DNA from: Pseudomonadota bacterium
Lineage (GTDB): Bacteria > Pseudomonadota > Gammaproteobacteria > Pseudomonadales > Moraxellaceae
Direction: 5' to 3'
Assembly (NCBI GenBank): GCA_023393635.1
Contig: JAEWKT010000010.1
Coordinates: forward strand, 1-64,000
Length of the DNA stretch: 64,000 bases
How positions within the stretch are numbered: position 1 is the stretch's first letter; each line of letters opens with the position of its first letter. Positions 33,817-43,206 of the stretch are shown here, piece by piece. A program made the position numbers and the translations under genes. The notes under the pieces are model-generated. The model did not search any database, was not told the DNA's origin, and was given only the letters and a program-made list of their open reading frames with translations.

Positions 33817-34653
33817 CTATTTACGTTTGTAATATAAACGCATAGAAACATCTATCGGTTGCTGATAAGTACTAGAGCTTGGATCATCGTCCAACACTCT
33901 TCTCATGGTGGCAGCCCGATCGGCATTTTTTTCCATCATTAATGTAGGATAACGTACGTCTACAAAAGCAAAGCGATCAACAACGCTATCTTCTACAATA
34001 CGCATATCACTTTCTTGTAGCGCCAGTAGCCCTGGTAATTCGCGGCCAACGGGTGGTTCTATAATAAATAGCGTATTGTTGTCCCAAATTTCCTGAAAAT
34101 GATCGGCACTGAAACTTAAATTACCCAAAGCTGGATCGGCTACAAACACACGGCCATTTTTATAGGTTTTAAATACTACAAAATGTTTAAAGCCTGCATA
34201 AGCGATAGGAACAATGGCTGGCTTATCCAGTGCAGTTAAGTCACTAAATTTTCCCTTATACCCACCACTGGTGTAACCTAATGCGGTTACAAAACGCTTC
34301 ATGTCTAGTAATGAAAAACTGCGTCGCTCTACAATACGGTCATATTCGCCATAGCGCATTAAGCCATCCATGGTTTGGCGCTCGTTAAGTTGCTCGCCCA
34401 CATAACCATTTAGCAAAGTAGTAAGCGCAGCAGAGCCACAGCTATAATCGTAGGCTTGTTTCACAATGCCACGAAATTGCTGCTCTATTGCAGGTTTGGC
34501 TTGCACAGGCGTTTGATGAATTTTACTAAAAGAATTAAAGCGGGAATCAGCAACTTCAGTATAGTAAATAGAGCCCGCAGGCTTGTTAGCCACTTCCATT
34601 GCTTCAGTAGCAAAATGATAAATCAAAGCTGACCCTAGCGTGATGATAAACAT
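33817..34653 (-). CDS. filB: FilB-like C39 family peptidase
   Basis: A 278-residue protein with an N-terminal hydrophobic segment (2-17), then a papain-like C39 domain. The catalytic Cys lies in QAYDYSCGSAALTTLLN (about 73) and the His in YAGFKHFVVFK, followed by VADPALGNLSF with the conserved Asp. C39 domains usually remove leader peptides, most often fused to bacteriocin ABC exporters; here the domain is free-standing and apparently exported or membrane-tethered. Its genomic partners suggest that it cleaves or processes Fil proteins, but no double-Gly leader is obvious in the FilA set. Confidence 0.8.
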   Translation of the reverse strand: MFIITLGSALIYHFATEAMEVANKPAGSIYYTEVADSRFNSFSKIHQTPVQAKPAIEQQFRGIVKQAYDYSCGSAALTTLLNGYVGEQLNERQTMDGLMRYGEYDRIVERRSFSLLDMKRFVTALGYTSGGYKGKFSDLTALDKPAIVPIAYAGFKHFVVFKTYKNGRVFVADPALGNLSFSADHFQEIWDNNTLFIIEPPVGRELPGLLALQESDMRIVEDSVVDRFAFVDVRYPTLMMEKNADRAATMRRVLDDDPSSSTYQQPIDVSMRLYYKRK

Positions 34654-34836
34654 AGCAACTTTTTCTAATTTTGGGCAGTCTTAAAAACTATTAAGAACTA
34701 CCATGTCCTATTAAGAGTACGACTTTAGTATTACAAGCCGCTATCCATGTGCTTACAAGATACCGTGTTTTACTCACAAATACACTCATTTTCTTAGTAT
34801 TAATTTGCACTTTTACAAATTAAAGCAACCTAAATC

Positions 34837-35832
34837 TCACATTCCTCTAACATTTACTCTTAGATCTTTAACACTAGCACCTATTACGCCAAAATTGCCT
34901 ATAGAGCCGTTTTTGAGATTGTTAAAGATTTCTGGTGATTGCGAACCTGTTTCACCTGCAACCACATTATTTAGTACAAAATCAAACTGATCTGTGAAGC
35001 CGTTTTTGCCGAATATTAGCCCATCACTATCAAAGCCTGCATAAAAACCTGCCAAGCGAAAACCAGTACTCTGATTACTCGCCTTAAGCGTAAACCCAAG
35101 TTTCAAGCTAGAGTTACCCGAACTGTTTTTAGAGATCAGCTCAATAGGATTTTTCCCTTCCTCACCCTGTGTTGCCATGCATGAGGCATTATTACCTACA
35201 CACAAAACACTACCCCCAGTAAACTTAAGCATATGCCCCTGAGGTGCATTTCCTAACTGTACATTGACACCAAGGGGGTCACCTTCCTTAAACACCACAT
35301 CAATACCTTCAGTATTAACTTTTAGTAGCTCTGTTACACCTGTGGTTCTTATATTGCCTGCACTACCCTTTATGCGTGTGCCTGGTTCAAAAACAGAATT
35401 TGAACCAGCGGTCAAATAAATTGAAAAGGGGTTAATACGTATACGTCCCAAATCAATAGGCAAGGAAATATTAGCATTAAATACTGGTTGACTATTATTA
35501 CTGTCAGCATCCATCTTGATGAGTACAGGAGCAGTGGCAACAGCAGTACTGCTATTGTTTTTAAACATACGAACGCCCTGAGTTTCGCTATATGTTGCAG
35601 GCGCAATAACTAATGACGCGCTATTTTCAGCATCTGGCATACCATCAGTATCAGTTAATATCACTTCACTAAAACTAATGGTTGAGTTAGGATAATCAAG
35701 TGCCATACTGATGCCATCCTGGCCAGTTTGCTCTGCTAAAGATTGATCATCTAAAACCTGTAATGCCCACGTGTGAGAAGACAATGGTATCAATATTGCA
35801 AGATATGCCAGCTTTGCAATTGTACATTTCAT
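34837..35832 (-). CDS. FilA-like exported protein, copy 4 (DUF6160-like)
   Basis: 331 residues. Signal peptide 1-23 ending TWA is followed by the family signature LQVLDDQSLAEQTGQDGIS at the mature N-terminus. The rest is rich in Gly, Asn, Thr and Ser with alternating hydrophobic residues, suggesting a beta-rich or solenoid fold. It has a two-Cys insert (LCVGNNASC) that the other copies lack, and ends VNVRGM where they end SGH. It is the last and most diverged of four tandem paralogues and lies 183 bases before filB. Confidence 0.78.
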   Translation of the reverse strand: MKCTIAKLAYLAILIPLSSHTWALQVLDDQSLAEQTGQDGISMALDYPNSTISFSEVILTDTDGMPDAENSASLVIAPATYSETQGVRMFKNNSSTAVATAPVLIKMDADSNNSQPVFNANISLPIDLGRIRINPFSIYLTAGSNSVFEPGTRIKGSAGNIRTTGVTELLKVNTEGIDVVFKEGDPLGVNVQLGNAPQGHMLKFTGGSVLCVGNNASCMATQGEEGKNPIELISKNSSGNSSLKLGFTLKASNQSTGFRLAGFYAGFDSDGLIFGKNGFTDQFDFVLNNVVAGETGSQSPEIFNNLKNGSIGNFGVIGASVKDLRVNVRGM

Positions 35833-35921
35833 TAGAGCTTCCTGCCTTTCAAATTAGTGCTTCTACCCTGAGCGACTTTAGGGCTTAGACAAGTAGTGGC
35901 GGCGTACGTACCGTTTGCCGC

Positions 35922-36773
35922 TTAGTGCCCAGAGATCGTTAATGAAGTGCCATCAAGTTGCATACCAAGTACAGCTACTCCACCAATTGATGCACTGCTA
36001 GCCAGATTACCTACTTTTAAATCATCCATTAATACATCTATCTGTTTACCAGCAGAAGGCGTAATAATCAACCCAGTGTTGGCGACACTAACACCACTAC
36101 CATTAAAGGTTAAGTCACCGCTTGTACCTGTATCCCGAACTGTTATCTTCTGAATACCAATACCATATTGCTCAGTACCTGAAGAATCCGAAATTAACGC
36201 GAGATTAGAAATACGGATGCCACCAACAATTGTTCCATAGAGCTTCAACAATTGTCCCTGTGAGGCACTACCCAACTGTACGTTAAGATCCAAGCCACCA
36301 AGCTCCACCTTAACATCATTCATAATTTTGGTCATATTTACCAGCTGGTTATTATTATCCTTGCCAGCTACAAAAATATCTCCCGTTTGCACCATCATAT
36401 CCTCAGGCAAACTGATATTAATATTCAGCATTGGAGAACCATTATTGCCATCAACATCCAGAGTTAATGTAGTGGTGCCCTTACTAATTCTAAAATTATT
36501 TGCTCTTGTTCCATCACCAAATACCACTGCACCAGGCTGTGGTGTGGTTGTTACAATTCCGATATTGGCAGGGTCTATACCATCGGCACTATTAATACCA
36601 TTGGTATCTGTCCAGATAATCTGCGCATTGGGTTCAAAGTCCTGCAGGGTTACGGTAATGCCATCCTGTCCGGTTGCCTGACTCAAGGAAGAATCATCCA
36701 GTGTTTGCAAGGCAAATACTGAACCATTTGCCAATAGCAAAGAAGTCATGATTATAGTTTTTAGTGGTATCAT
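35922..36773 (-). CDS. FilA-like exported protein, copy 3 (DUF6160-like)
   Basis: 283 residues. Signal peptide ends at VFA, and the mature protein starts LQTLDDSSLSQATGQDGIT. The body repeats short strands such as LDVDGNNGSPMLNINISLP and LGGLDLNVQLGSASQGQLLKL, both conserved in position in the sister copies. It ends TISGH. There is no lipobox, no membrane anchor and no Cys in the mature part. The conserved LDVDGNNG segment is Asp/Asn-rich and could bind calcium (inference). Confidence 0.8.
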   Translation of the reverse strand: MIPLKTIIMTSLLLANGSVFALQTLDDSSLSQATGQDGITVTLQDFEPNAQIIWTDTNGINSADGIDPANIGIVTTTPQPGAVVFGDGTRANNFRISKGTTTLTLDVDGNNGSPMLNINISLPEDMMVQTGDIFVAGKDNNNQLVNMTKIMNDVKVELGGLDLNVQLGSASQGQLLKLYGTIVGGIRISNLALISDSSGTEQYGIGIQKITVRDTGTSGDLTFNGSGVSVANTGLIITPSAGKQIDVLMDDLKVGNLASSASIGGVAVLGMQLDGTSLTISGH

Positions 36774-36855
36774 CTACAGTTCCCTCTAGCCTCTAGCGTC
36801 TGGTTAGTTAGGCTTCCCGCCCAAGACTATGATTAACCTCCTCTACCCTATGACA

Positions 36856-36884
36856 ACAAGGCGGCACATTGTATGCCGCCTTGT
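36856..36884 (-). other. Strong hairpin between FilA-like copies 2 and 3
   Basis: ACAAGGCGGCA (36856-36866) pairs perfectly with TGCCGCCTTGT (36874-36884) around a seven-base loop. A weak T-containing tail follows on the minus strand, so it may stabilise the upstream message or attenuate transcription. Confidence 0.65.
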
Positions 36885-36910
36885 TTATTATCCAGAAAAC
36901 GGCACTATAA

Positions 36911-37762
36911 TTAGTTATGGCCGCTAATGGTAATATTAGGTACTGCCATACCCAGAATAGCAACGTCACCCAGGTTATGGGCAGCGCCAACAGAGCCTAA
37001 CTGAACACCACTTAAGCGAACGTCAACATCACCACCGGTACGGATTACTGACAAACCATCATTGGTTACTTTAATATCTGTGGCTAAACCCAGGTTAGCT
37101 CCACCCGCATCACGTACATTAATGTTATCGATTGTGATTTTACCACCTGCACCAGTAGAGTTATCGGTCAATGCCAAGTTGCCAATACTTACACCGCCAG
37201 CTACATTACCATCCAGTACAATCATAGCGCCTTGTGCAGTATTACCCAGCTGGATGTTCATCTCAGCACCACCCAAGCCAATAGTCATGTTATCCAGAAT
37301 TTTGGATTCATTAGCAAATTGAGCATTTGCGTCAGCAGCAATACCACCTGATGAAGCCACATAGATATCACCAGTATTCACTGTTAGTGAACTTGGCAAT
37401 GCTACATTTACGTTTAATACTGGAGCAGTACCGTTAGAGTCTGCATCCACTTTAATAGTTACTGCATCACCAGCAGTACCCATAATACTAAAACCCTGAG
37501 TGCCCGCAGCACCTTTACCTAAAACAATCGCACCAGCGCCAGTATTGGTTACACCGTTGTTATTACCAACACCGTCTTTATCATGAACAACAATATTGTC
37601 AGCACCAAAAATAGTACCATCAGTTTGTGCGTCCAGCTTAATGGTAATACCATCTTGACCAGTGGTTGCGCTTAAGTCTGCATCATCAAGTGCCTGCATT
37701 GCAAACGCGCTGCTGCTCATGGCCATTGCAGAAACCAAAGCTAATTTTGTTAAAGTTTTCAT
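36911..37762 (-). CDS. FilA-like exported protein, copy 2 (DUF6160-like)
   Basis: 283 residues from ATG 37762, which has AGGAAA upstream; the longer frame from 37810 would bury the signal peptide. Signal peptide 1-21 ends AFA, then MQALDDADLSATTGQDGIT. The order of blocks matches copies 1 and 3: VDADSNGTAPVLNVNVALP, GGAEMNIQLGNTAQGAMIVL, then ITISGHN at the end. It lacks Cys and is acidic. In Acinetobacter a protein of this type is called FilA. Confidence 0.82.
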   Translation of the reverse strand: MKTLTKLALVSAMAMSSSAFAMQALDDADLSATTGQDGITIKLDAQTDGTIFGADNIVVHDKDGVGNNNGVTNTGAGAIVLGKGAAGTQGFSIMGTAGDAVTIKVDADSNGTAPVLNVNVALPSSLTVNTGDIYVASSGGIAADANAQFANESKILDNMTIGLGGAEMNIQLGNTAQGAMIVLDGNVAGGVSIGNLALTDNSTGAGGKITIDNINVRDAGGANLGLATDIKVTNDGLSVIRTGGDVDVRLSGVQLGSVGAAHNLGDVAILGMAVPNITISGHN

Positions 37763-37813
37763 AATATTATTTCCTATTCCCTTGAAGAAAAGACTAATTG
37801 CAAACATCAAGTC

Positions 37814-37847
37814 AAAAAATCAGTAGCAGCCCTTGAGCCACTACTGA
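37814..37847 (-). terminator. Terminator-like hairpin after FilA-like copy 1
   Basis: On the minus strand TCAGTAG and CTACTGA form the base of a hairpin, followed by TTTTTT. It sits between the first and second paralogues and would let copy 1 be made in excess if read-through is partial. Confidence 0.65.
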
Positions 37848-37858
37848 CACTGATTAGA

Positions 37859-38767
37859 TTAGTGACCAGATACCAGAATAGTATGAGTACCCATGTCCAT
37901 ACCTTGAATCTCAACAGAACCGATTGAGTGAGAGTTACCCAAAGCGATAGAGTTGATATAAATATCCTGGCTACCAGATGAAGTAATAGACAGACCACCA
38001 GTTGTTACGCCAGCAGCAGCAGGTAATACTTTAATTGCAGTATCAACATTCAAATCATCAAGGCCAGCAGAAGTAATTTTCATGCCACCAATGTTGATTT
38101 TACCAGTAGTGGTTGCATCAACCAAATCCAGATTACCAATAGTAATACCGCCTTCGATAGTACCATTAGCAACAATCATGGCACCTTGTGGCGCATGACC
38201 AAGCTGAATATTCAACTCAGATGCACCAACGGTTACATCCAGGTTTTCGATGATTGCAGTTTCAGCGCCTGCACCGCGACGTGCGCCAGTCATAGTGCTA
38301 ACAGCGTTTGACTGAGCAACAGAAATATCGTCTACATGCAGATCAATACCGTTGGTTTTTGCATTGATGTTCAGGAAGGCATCACCACCATTACCATCAG
38401 TATCAATAGACACTTTAGCCAAAGCACCATTAAAAGCACTATCAGCTGCAGTAGCAGACACACCCAGTGTAATACCATTTACAACGATGGCACCTTGCGC
38501 ACCAGCAGTTTCACTGGCAGTGTAATCACCAGCAGTACCGGTACCACCCAGGGCTGCGCCACCTGCAGTAGTTACACCACTGTCCAGACCATCGTTATCA
38601 TGGATTAATAATTTGTCAATAGTAATACCAGAAGTGATGATAGTTAAGTCAATACCGTCTTGACCAGTAGCTGTACTCAGAGCCGCGTCATCCAGTGACT
38701 CCATTGCCATAGCACTACCACTAACAGCAATTGCGGAAACCAAAGCGAGTTTAGTAAAAAGCTTCAT
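37859..38767 (-). CDS. filA: FilA-like exported protein, copy 1 (DUF6160-like)
   Basis: 302 residues; first gene of the fil cluster, with a good AGGAG ribosome binding site upstream. Signal peptide 1-22 (ending AMA), then MESLDDAALSTATGQDGID. The mature protein is Gly/Ala/Thr-rich, has VSIDTDGNGGDAFLNINAK and ASELNIQLGHAPQGAMIV at the same places as the sister copies, and ends LVSGH. No Cys. It is followed by a terminator-like hairpin, so it may be the most abundant of the set. Homologues are annotated pilus-assembly protein FilA, but no pilin hallmark is visible. Confidence 0.83.
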   Translation of the reverse strand: MKLFTKLALVSAIAVSGSAMAMESLDDAALSTATGQDGIDLTIITSGITIDKLLIHDNDGLDSGVTTAGGAALGGTGTAGDYTASETAGAQGAIVVNGITLGVSATAADSAFNGALAKVSIDTDGNGGDAFLNINAKTNGIDLHVDDISVAQSNAVSTMTGARRGAGAETAIIENLDVTVGASELNIQLGHAPQGAMIVANGTIEGGITIGNLDLVDATTTGKINIGGMKITSAGLDDLNVDTAIKVLPAAAGVTTGGLSITSSGSQDIYINSIALGNSHSIGSVEIQGMDMGTHTILVSGH

Positions 38768-39043
38768 TGCACTCTCCTACGAGTATAAATTTTATTTGCC
38801 GCTACAACCTTGTACGGTGTCTGTTATGAACTGCATCCTTACATGGTATTCTTGTAGCTAATCCTGCACAACAAAACTACAATGCGTACAACTTATGTGC
38901 AAGCTCTTTCTTGGTTTTTTGAATATCTTCCGATGAACGGTAGAATATTAGCTCTAATTATGAATTTTAAATGAATGCTTATATTATTCAACTGATTATG
39001 GCCAAATAGTCAGTTATCCTATTTTTACTTTAGGCTGATAATT

Positions 39044-40432
39044 GTGATAATTAAACAATTTTTCCACCCAATATGTGAACCAGTTCAAGGTATATTTTCT
39101 TCTTTACAAAATGTTTCTGGTTTGTTTGGATTATGTGATAAACAGCAATATGTACTAGGTTTTTTACCTAAATGGCAATATGTCGCCCTGCAAAACCACC
39201 AATCATTAAAACTAAAACGACAGGGTTTAGACTATGAATCAAGTATTGTTCATCTACCCTTTGATGTCTGCATTAAACAGGCGTGGCAGCAATCTATTGC
39301 AGAGCCTGATCATTCAAGAGATTGTAATGAGCAGTTTTCTGGCGGATTAATGGGTTTTATTGGTTATGACTATGCCGCAGCACAACATATTAACGTTAAG
39401 TCTACTCACCCCATGCTATCTCCTGCTGCACTCATGGGTGAGTATGATATTTTTTTAAAACAAGAACATAACGGCTGGCAGTTATACGGCCCTAACCTAC
39501 CTGAGTTTGAACCGATTTATGCACATATTAAAGCATTATTAACCCAACCGAGTGCTACTAAACCGCCCAATTCATTGTCTGTGTTAAAGCCATTTTGGCC
39601 TGTGTGGAATAAAGTGCAATATGGGCAAGCGTTTGATAAAATTCAGCAGTATTTAAAGCAGGGGGATTGTTACCAGGTCAATTTAACCCAGCCTTTTGTT
39701 GCTCAAGTAAAAGGTAGTTTAATCAATACCATTGAGCCGCTCATGGCACTCACTAAAGCCAGTTATGCAGGTTATGTGCGTTATGAAAATTTTGAGCTAT
39801 TAAGTTGTTCACCTGAGTTGTTTGTAGCATTTAAAGCAAACGGTAAAATTATTACCAAGCCTATTAAAGGTACTCGACCACGGCATACCGATTCACAGCA
39901 AGATGAGTTGCTAAAACAGCAACTAATTGAATCGATAAAAGATCGTGCGGAAAACCTGATGATTGTAGATTTACTACGTAATGATCTCAGTGTGTATGCG
40001 CAAACTGGCAGTGTGCAAGTGCCTGCATTGTTTAAAGTGGAAAGCTTTGCACAAGTGCATCATTTGGTCAGTGAGATCCATGCCACATTACGAGCCGATG
40101 CCTCTCCGTTAGATGTATTGTTTAATGCCCTGCCAGGTGGCTCAATTACGGGCGCACCAAAAATTAGAGCCATGCAAATTATTGATGAGCTAGAGGTACA
40201 ACCGCGTGGGGCGTACTGTGGCAGCATGGGTTATTTAAATTATAATAATACGGGTCAATTTAATATTTTAATCCGTAGCTTGCAAAAACATGGTGAGACA
40301 CTCACGGCTTGGGCAGGTGGTGGCATTACGGTTGCGTCAGAATGCGACGCTGAGTATCAGGAATGCTTAGATAAAATTGGGGCGATTTTGGCGTGTGTCA
40401 ACGCATTGGGTAAGCCAAGTACGCCCGATTAA
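39044..40432 (+). CDS. pabB: Aminodeoxychorismate synthase component I
   Basis: Forms 4-amino-4-deoxychorismate from chorismate and ammonia (from PabA) for folate synthesis. 462 residues with a variable N-terminal domain and the chorismate-binding domain from about 190. The TKPIKGTRPR motif, with the Lys that distinguishes PabB from anthranilate synthase TrpE, and the GGSITGAPK segment are clear; it ends with WAGGGITVASECDAEYQE. The start is GTG 39044 with AGG upstream. It is divergent from the fil cluster. Confidence 0.92.
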   Translation: MIIKQFFHPICEPVQGIFSSLQNVSGLFGLCDKQQYVLGFLPKWQYVALQNHQSLKLKRQGLDYESSIVHLPFDVCIKQAWQQSIAEPDHSRDCNEQFSGGLMGFIGYDYAAAQHINVKSTHPMLSPAALMGEYDIFLKQEHNGWQLYGPNLPEFEPIYAHIKALLTQPSATKPPNSLSVLKPFWPVWNKVQYGQAFDKIQQYLKQGDCYQVNLTQPFVAQVKGSLINTIEPLMALTKASYAGYVRYENFELLSCSPELFVAFKANGKIITKPIKGTRPRHTDSQQDELLKQQLIESIKDRAENLMIVDLLRNDLSVYAQTGSVQVPALFKVESFAQVHHLVSEIHATLRADASPLDVLFNALPGGSITGAPKIRAMQIIDELEVQPRGAYCGSMGYLNYNNTGQFNILIRSLQKHGETLTAWAGGGITVASECDAEYQECLDKIGAILACVNALGKPSTPD

Positions 40433-40439
40433 TTTTTTA

Positions 40440-40473
40440 AAATAATTCTTGATAAACTACTTCTGAATTATTT
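40440..40473. terminator. Weak hairpin between convergent pabB and hisC
   Basis: AAATAATTC (40440-40448) pairs with GAATTATTT (40465-40473). The stem is AT-rich and overlaps the hisC stop region, so any termination is likely weak. Confidence 0.35.
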
Positions 40474-41575
40474 GCTTTAGGCGATCTACCAAGCGTTGTT
40501 GCTGCTCAACTGTACCTACTGTGATGCGCAAAAAGTTATCAATTTTTGGCTGGTTAAAATGACGCACAATAATACCTACTTCGCGTAATTGGGCAGCGAT
40601 ATCTGTAGCCTTGTACCTGGAATGCTCTGCAAAAATAAAATTGGCTTTAGATGGCAATATATTAAAACCCAAACCAGATAATTGACTGACTAATTGTTCA
40701 CGGTTAGCAATCGTTTGCTGGCAGGTTTTTTCAAAATAAGCTTGATCATTAAATGATGCAGTAGCACCCGCAATGGCCAAGCGATCAATAGGATAGGAAT
40801 TAAAGCTGTTTTTAACCCGCTCTAGTGCGGCAATTAAATGTGCTTGCGCATACGCCATACCAACGCGCAAACCTGCAAGCGCGCGCGACTTAGAAGTAGT
40901 TTGACACACGACCAGATTATCATACTGATTAATTAAACTCACCGCAGATTGACCGCCAAAATCAATATAGGCTTCATCAATCACCACGACACTATCTGGG
41001 TTTTGCTGCAATAACTTTTCAATTTGGTTGATCGGCAAATATACGCCTGTTGGTGCATTGGGATTGGCAATAATAATGCCTGCATTAGGCTGATTATAGC
41101 TTGTAACATCAACAGAAAAATCATCGGCTAAAGGCACTTGAATAGCGGTTAAATTAAAAAACTGGCTATACACAGGATAAAAACTATAGCTGATATCAGG
41201 ATACAGCACAGGCTTATCGTGCATAAAAAACGCTTTAAAAATATGCGCCAATACTTCATCAGAGCCATTACCCACAAACACTTGTTCAATAGGCAGGTTT
41301 TGTTGATTGGCAATGGCTTGCTTTAGCACCGTGGCATCAGGATCTGGATACAAACGTAAACTGCTGCCCAGACCTAAATTAGCCTGCTCATTTAAGACCT
41401 CGTTAATGGCTTCGGCCACTTTTGGTGATGGCGGAAATGGGCTTTCATTGGTATTAAGCTTAAGTAAATTATCAATTTTAGGCTGCTCACCAGGCACATA
41501 CGGCTGTAAAGTGCGCACTTCTGGACTCCAGAAGCGTTGTAATTGTTCTGACACTAAAAATTGTTTGGCAGTCAT
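40457..41575 (-). CDS. hisC: Histidinol-phosphate aminotransferase
   Basis: PLP-dependent step of histidine synthesis, giving histidinol phosphate from imidazole-acetol phosphate. 372 residues of fold type I: LNTNESPFPPS near the N-terminus, NGSDEVLAHIF, IANPNAPTGVY, VVIDEAYIDFG with the cofactor-binding Asp, and the PLP Lys in TTSKSRALAGLRVG. It lies 173 bases after hisD in a leftward his group. Confidence 0.94.
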   Translation of the reverse strand: MTAKQFLVSEQLQRFWSPEVRTLQPYVPGEQPKIDNLLKLNTNESPFPPSPKVAEAINEVLNEQANLGLGSSLRLYPDPDATVLKQAIANQQNLPIEQVFVGNGSDEVLAHIFKAFFMHDKPVLYPDISYSFYPVYSQFFNLTAIQVPLADDFSVDVTSYNQPNAGIIIANPNAPTGVYLPINQIEKLLQQNPDSVVVIDEAYIDFGGQSAVSLINQYDNLVVCQTTSKSRALAGLRVGMAYAQAHLIAALERVKNSFNSYPIDRLAIAGATASFNDQAYFEKTCQQTIANREQLVSQLSGLGFNILPSKANFIFAEHSRYKATDIAAQLREVGIIVRHFNQPKIDNFLRITVGTVEQQQRLVDRLKQIIQK

Positions 41576-41748
41576 TTTATATCTCGTATTTATTTCTCAT
41601 ATGCAATCAGGACAAGCATATGCGAACTGTCCCTTATGCAAACTGTTAACAATATAATAGAATTTTTTCATCGACCCCTCTTGCGCGTTCCCATCTTTAA
41701 AAAGAGGGAAACAAAAGGTGATAAAAAAATATAATTTATAAAACCAGT

Positions 41749-43038
41749 CTATTCGCTGCGATACCGTGCCGAGCGGGCGTGGGCATCCAGACCTTCTTGC
41801 TGCGCTAATATATCTGCTGCCTGTGCCAGGGTTTTACTGCCTTCGGCTGAACAATAAATAATACTGCTGCGCTTTTGAAAGTCGTATACGCCTAATGGAG
41901 ATGAAAACCGCGCAGTGCCCGAAGTGGGCAATACGTGGTTAGGCCCTGCACAATAATCACCAATGGCTTCAGGGCTATAACGCCCCATAAAAATTGCCCC
42001 TGCATGGCGGATATGCGGCAGCATGTCTTCGGGCTGATCCATAGACAACTCTAAATGTTCAGCTGCCACCTGATTAATCAGTTCAATGCCTTGCTGGCGA
42101 TCTTTTACCAATACCAAAGCACCACGATTTTGCAGGGAAACTCGGGCAGTTTCAGCGCGTGGTAAATCACTAAGCTGTTTATCAATTGCTTGTGCCACTT
42201 GCTCAAGCAACTGCGCATCAGGTGTAATGAAAATGGACTGTGCGACTTCGTCATGTTCAGCTTGAGACAGCAAATCCATTGCCAGCCACTCAGGGTTATT
42301 ATCACCTTCGGCATACACCAAAATTTCTGATGGCCCTGCAATCATATCAATGCCCACCTGGCCAAACACCGCACGCTTGGCCGCAGCCACAAAACGGTTG
42401 CCAGGCCCTGTAATTTTGTCTACGCGTGGAATAGTTTCCGTACCATAGGCTAAGGCAGCAACAGCTTGTGCACCGCCAATGGTAATGACCCGATGCACGC
42501 CTGCCAAATGTGCCGCGGCCAGTACCAGTGAATTCAATTCACCTTTTGGTGCAGGCACCACCATAATAATTTCACCGACGCCTGCCACTGCGGCAGGAAT
42601 AGCATTCATGAGTACGGAGGAAGGATAAGAGGCTTTACCTCCAGGTACATAAATACCCACACGATCTAAGGGTGTGACTTTTTGCCCTAAAACATTGCCT
42701 AAGGCATCGGTATATTGCCAGTCTGGCTGCTTTTGTTTTTGGTGAAAATCCTGAATACGCTGGGCGGCCAGTTCAAGGGCTTGACGTACTTCGGGCTTAA
42801 GTTGCTCAAACGCTTGTTTTAATGCGGCTTGGCTTAGTTCTAATTGTTCAAAATGCTGCGCTGGATGCTGGTCAAATTGCTGAGTGAGTGCCAACACATG
42901 CGTATTGCCGTGCGCTTTCACCTGCTCAATAATTTGATCGACAGTTTGGAGTAAGGCAGGATCATTTACTGTTTCAAATGCCAGTAAAGCCGCAAACTGC
43001 TGCCCAAAGTCAGCATCTTGAGTTGACAAGCGACGCAT
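41749..43038 (-). CDS. hisD: Histidinol dehydrogenase
   Basis: Two-step oxidation of histidinol to histidine, zinc- and NAD-dependent. Key segments: PGGKASYPSSVLMNAIPA, GGAQAVAALAYGTETIPRVDKI with GPGNRFVAAAK, AGPSEILVYA, and the C-terminal AEHLEL and NHVLPTSGTARF. I use ATG 43038 (429 residues, normal for HisD); the frame is open to 43113, but that adds a non-conserved N-terminus. Confidence 0.93.
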   Translation of the reverse strand: MRRLSTQDADFGQQFAALLAFETVNDPALLQTVDQIIEQVKAHGNTHVLALTQQFDQHPAQHFEQLELSQAALKQAFEQLKPEVRQALELAAQRIQDFHQKQKQPDWQYTDALGNVLGQKVTPLDRVGIYVPGGKASYPSSVLMNAIPAAVAGVGEIIMVVPAPKGELNSLVLAAAHLAGVHRVITIGGAQAVAALAYGTETIPRVDKITGPGNRFVAAAKRAVFGQVGIDMIAGPSEILVYAEGDNNPEWLAMDLLSQAEHDEVAQSIFITPDAQLLEQVAQAIDKQLSDLPRAETARVSLQNRGALVLVKDRQQGIELINQVAAEHLELSMDQPEDMLPHIRHAGAIFMGRYSPEAIGDYCAGPNHVLPTSGTARFSSPLGVYDFQKRSSIIYCSAEGSKTLAQAADILAQQEGLDAHARSARYRSE

Positions 43039-43206
43039 TGAACCACTTCCACAATGATAAGCAAACCCGTAGTTTAGCGCGTTTGGCACGTGTTGTGGCA
43101 GTTTTAGCAGCATCGAATCATAGGAAATGATGCACAGGTTGATTGAGATAACCTATACATCATAAAAGCATATGCAAGCATTAGTTGCTTAGGACCATCT
43201 TGCTCA

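Noticed and set aside
27622..38767. Reading the fil cluster as a type IV or chaperone-usher pilus
   Set aside because: No prepilin leader, usher, PapD-like chaperone or pilus ATPase is present; the pilus label in homologues is not supported by motifs here.
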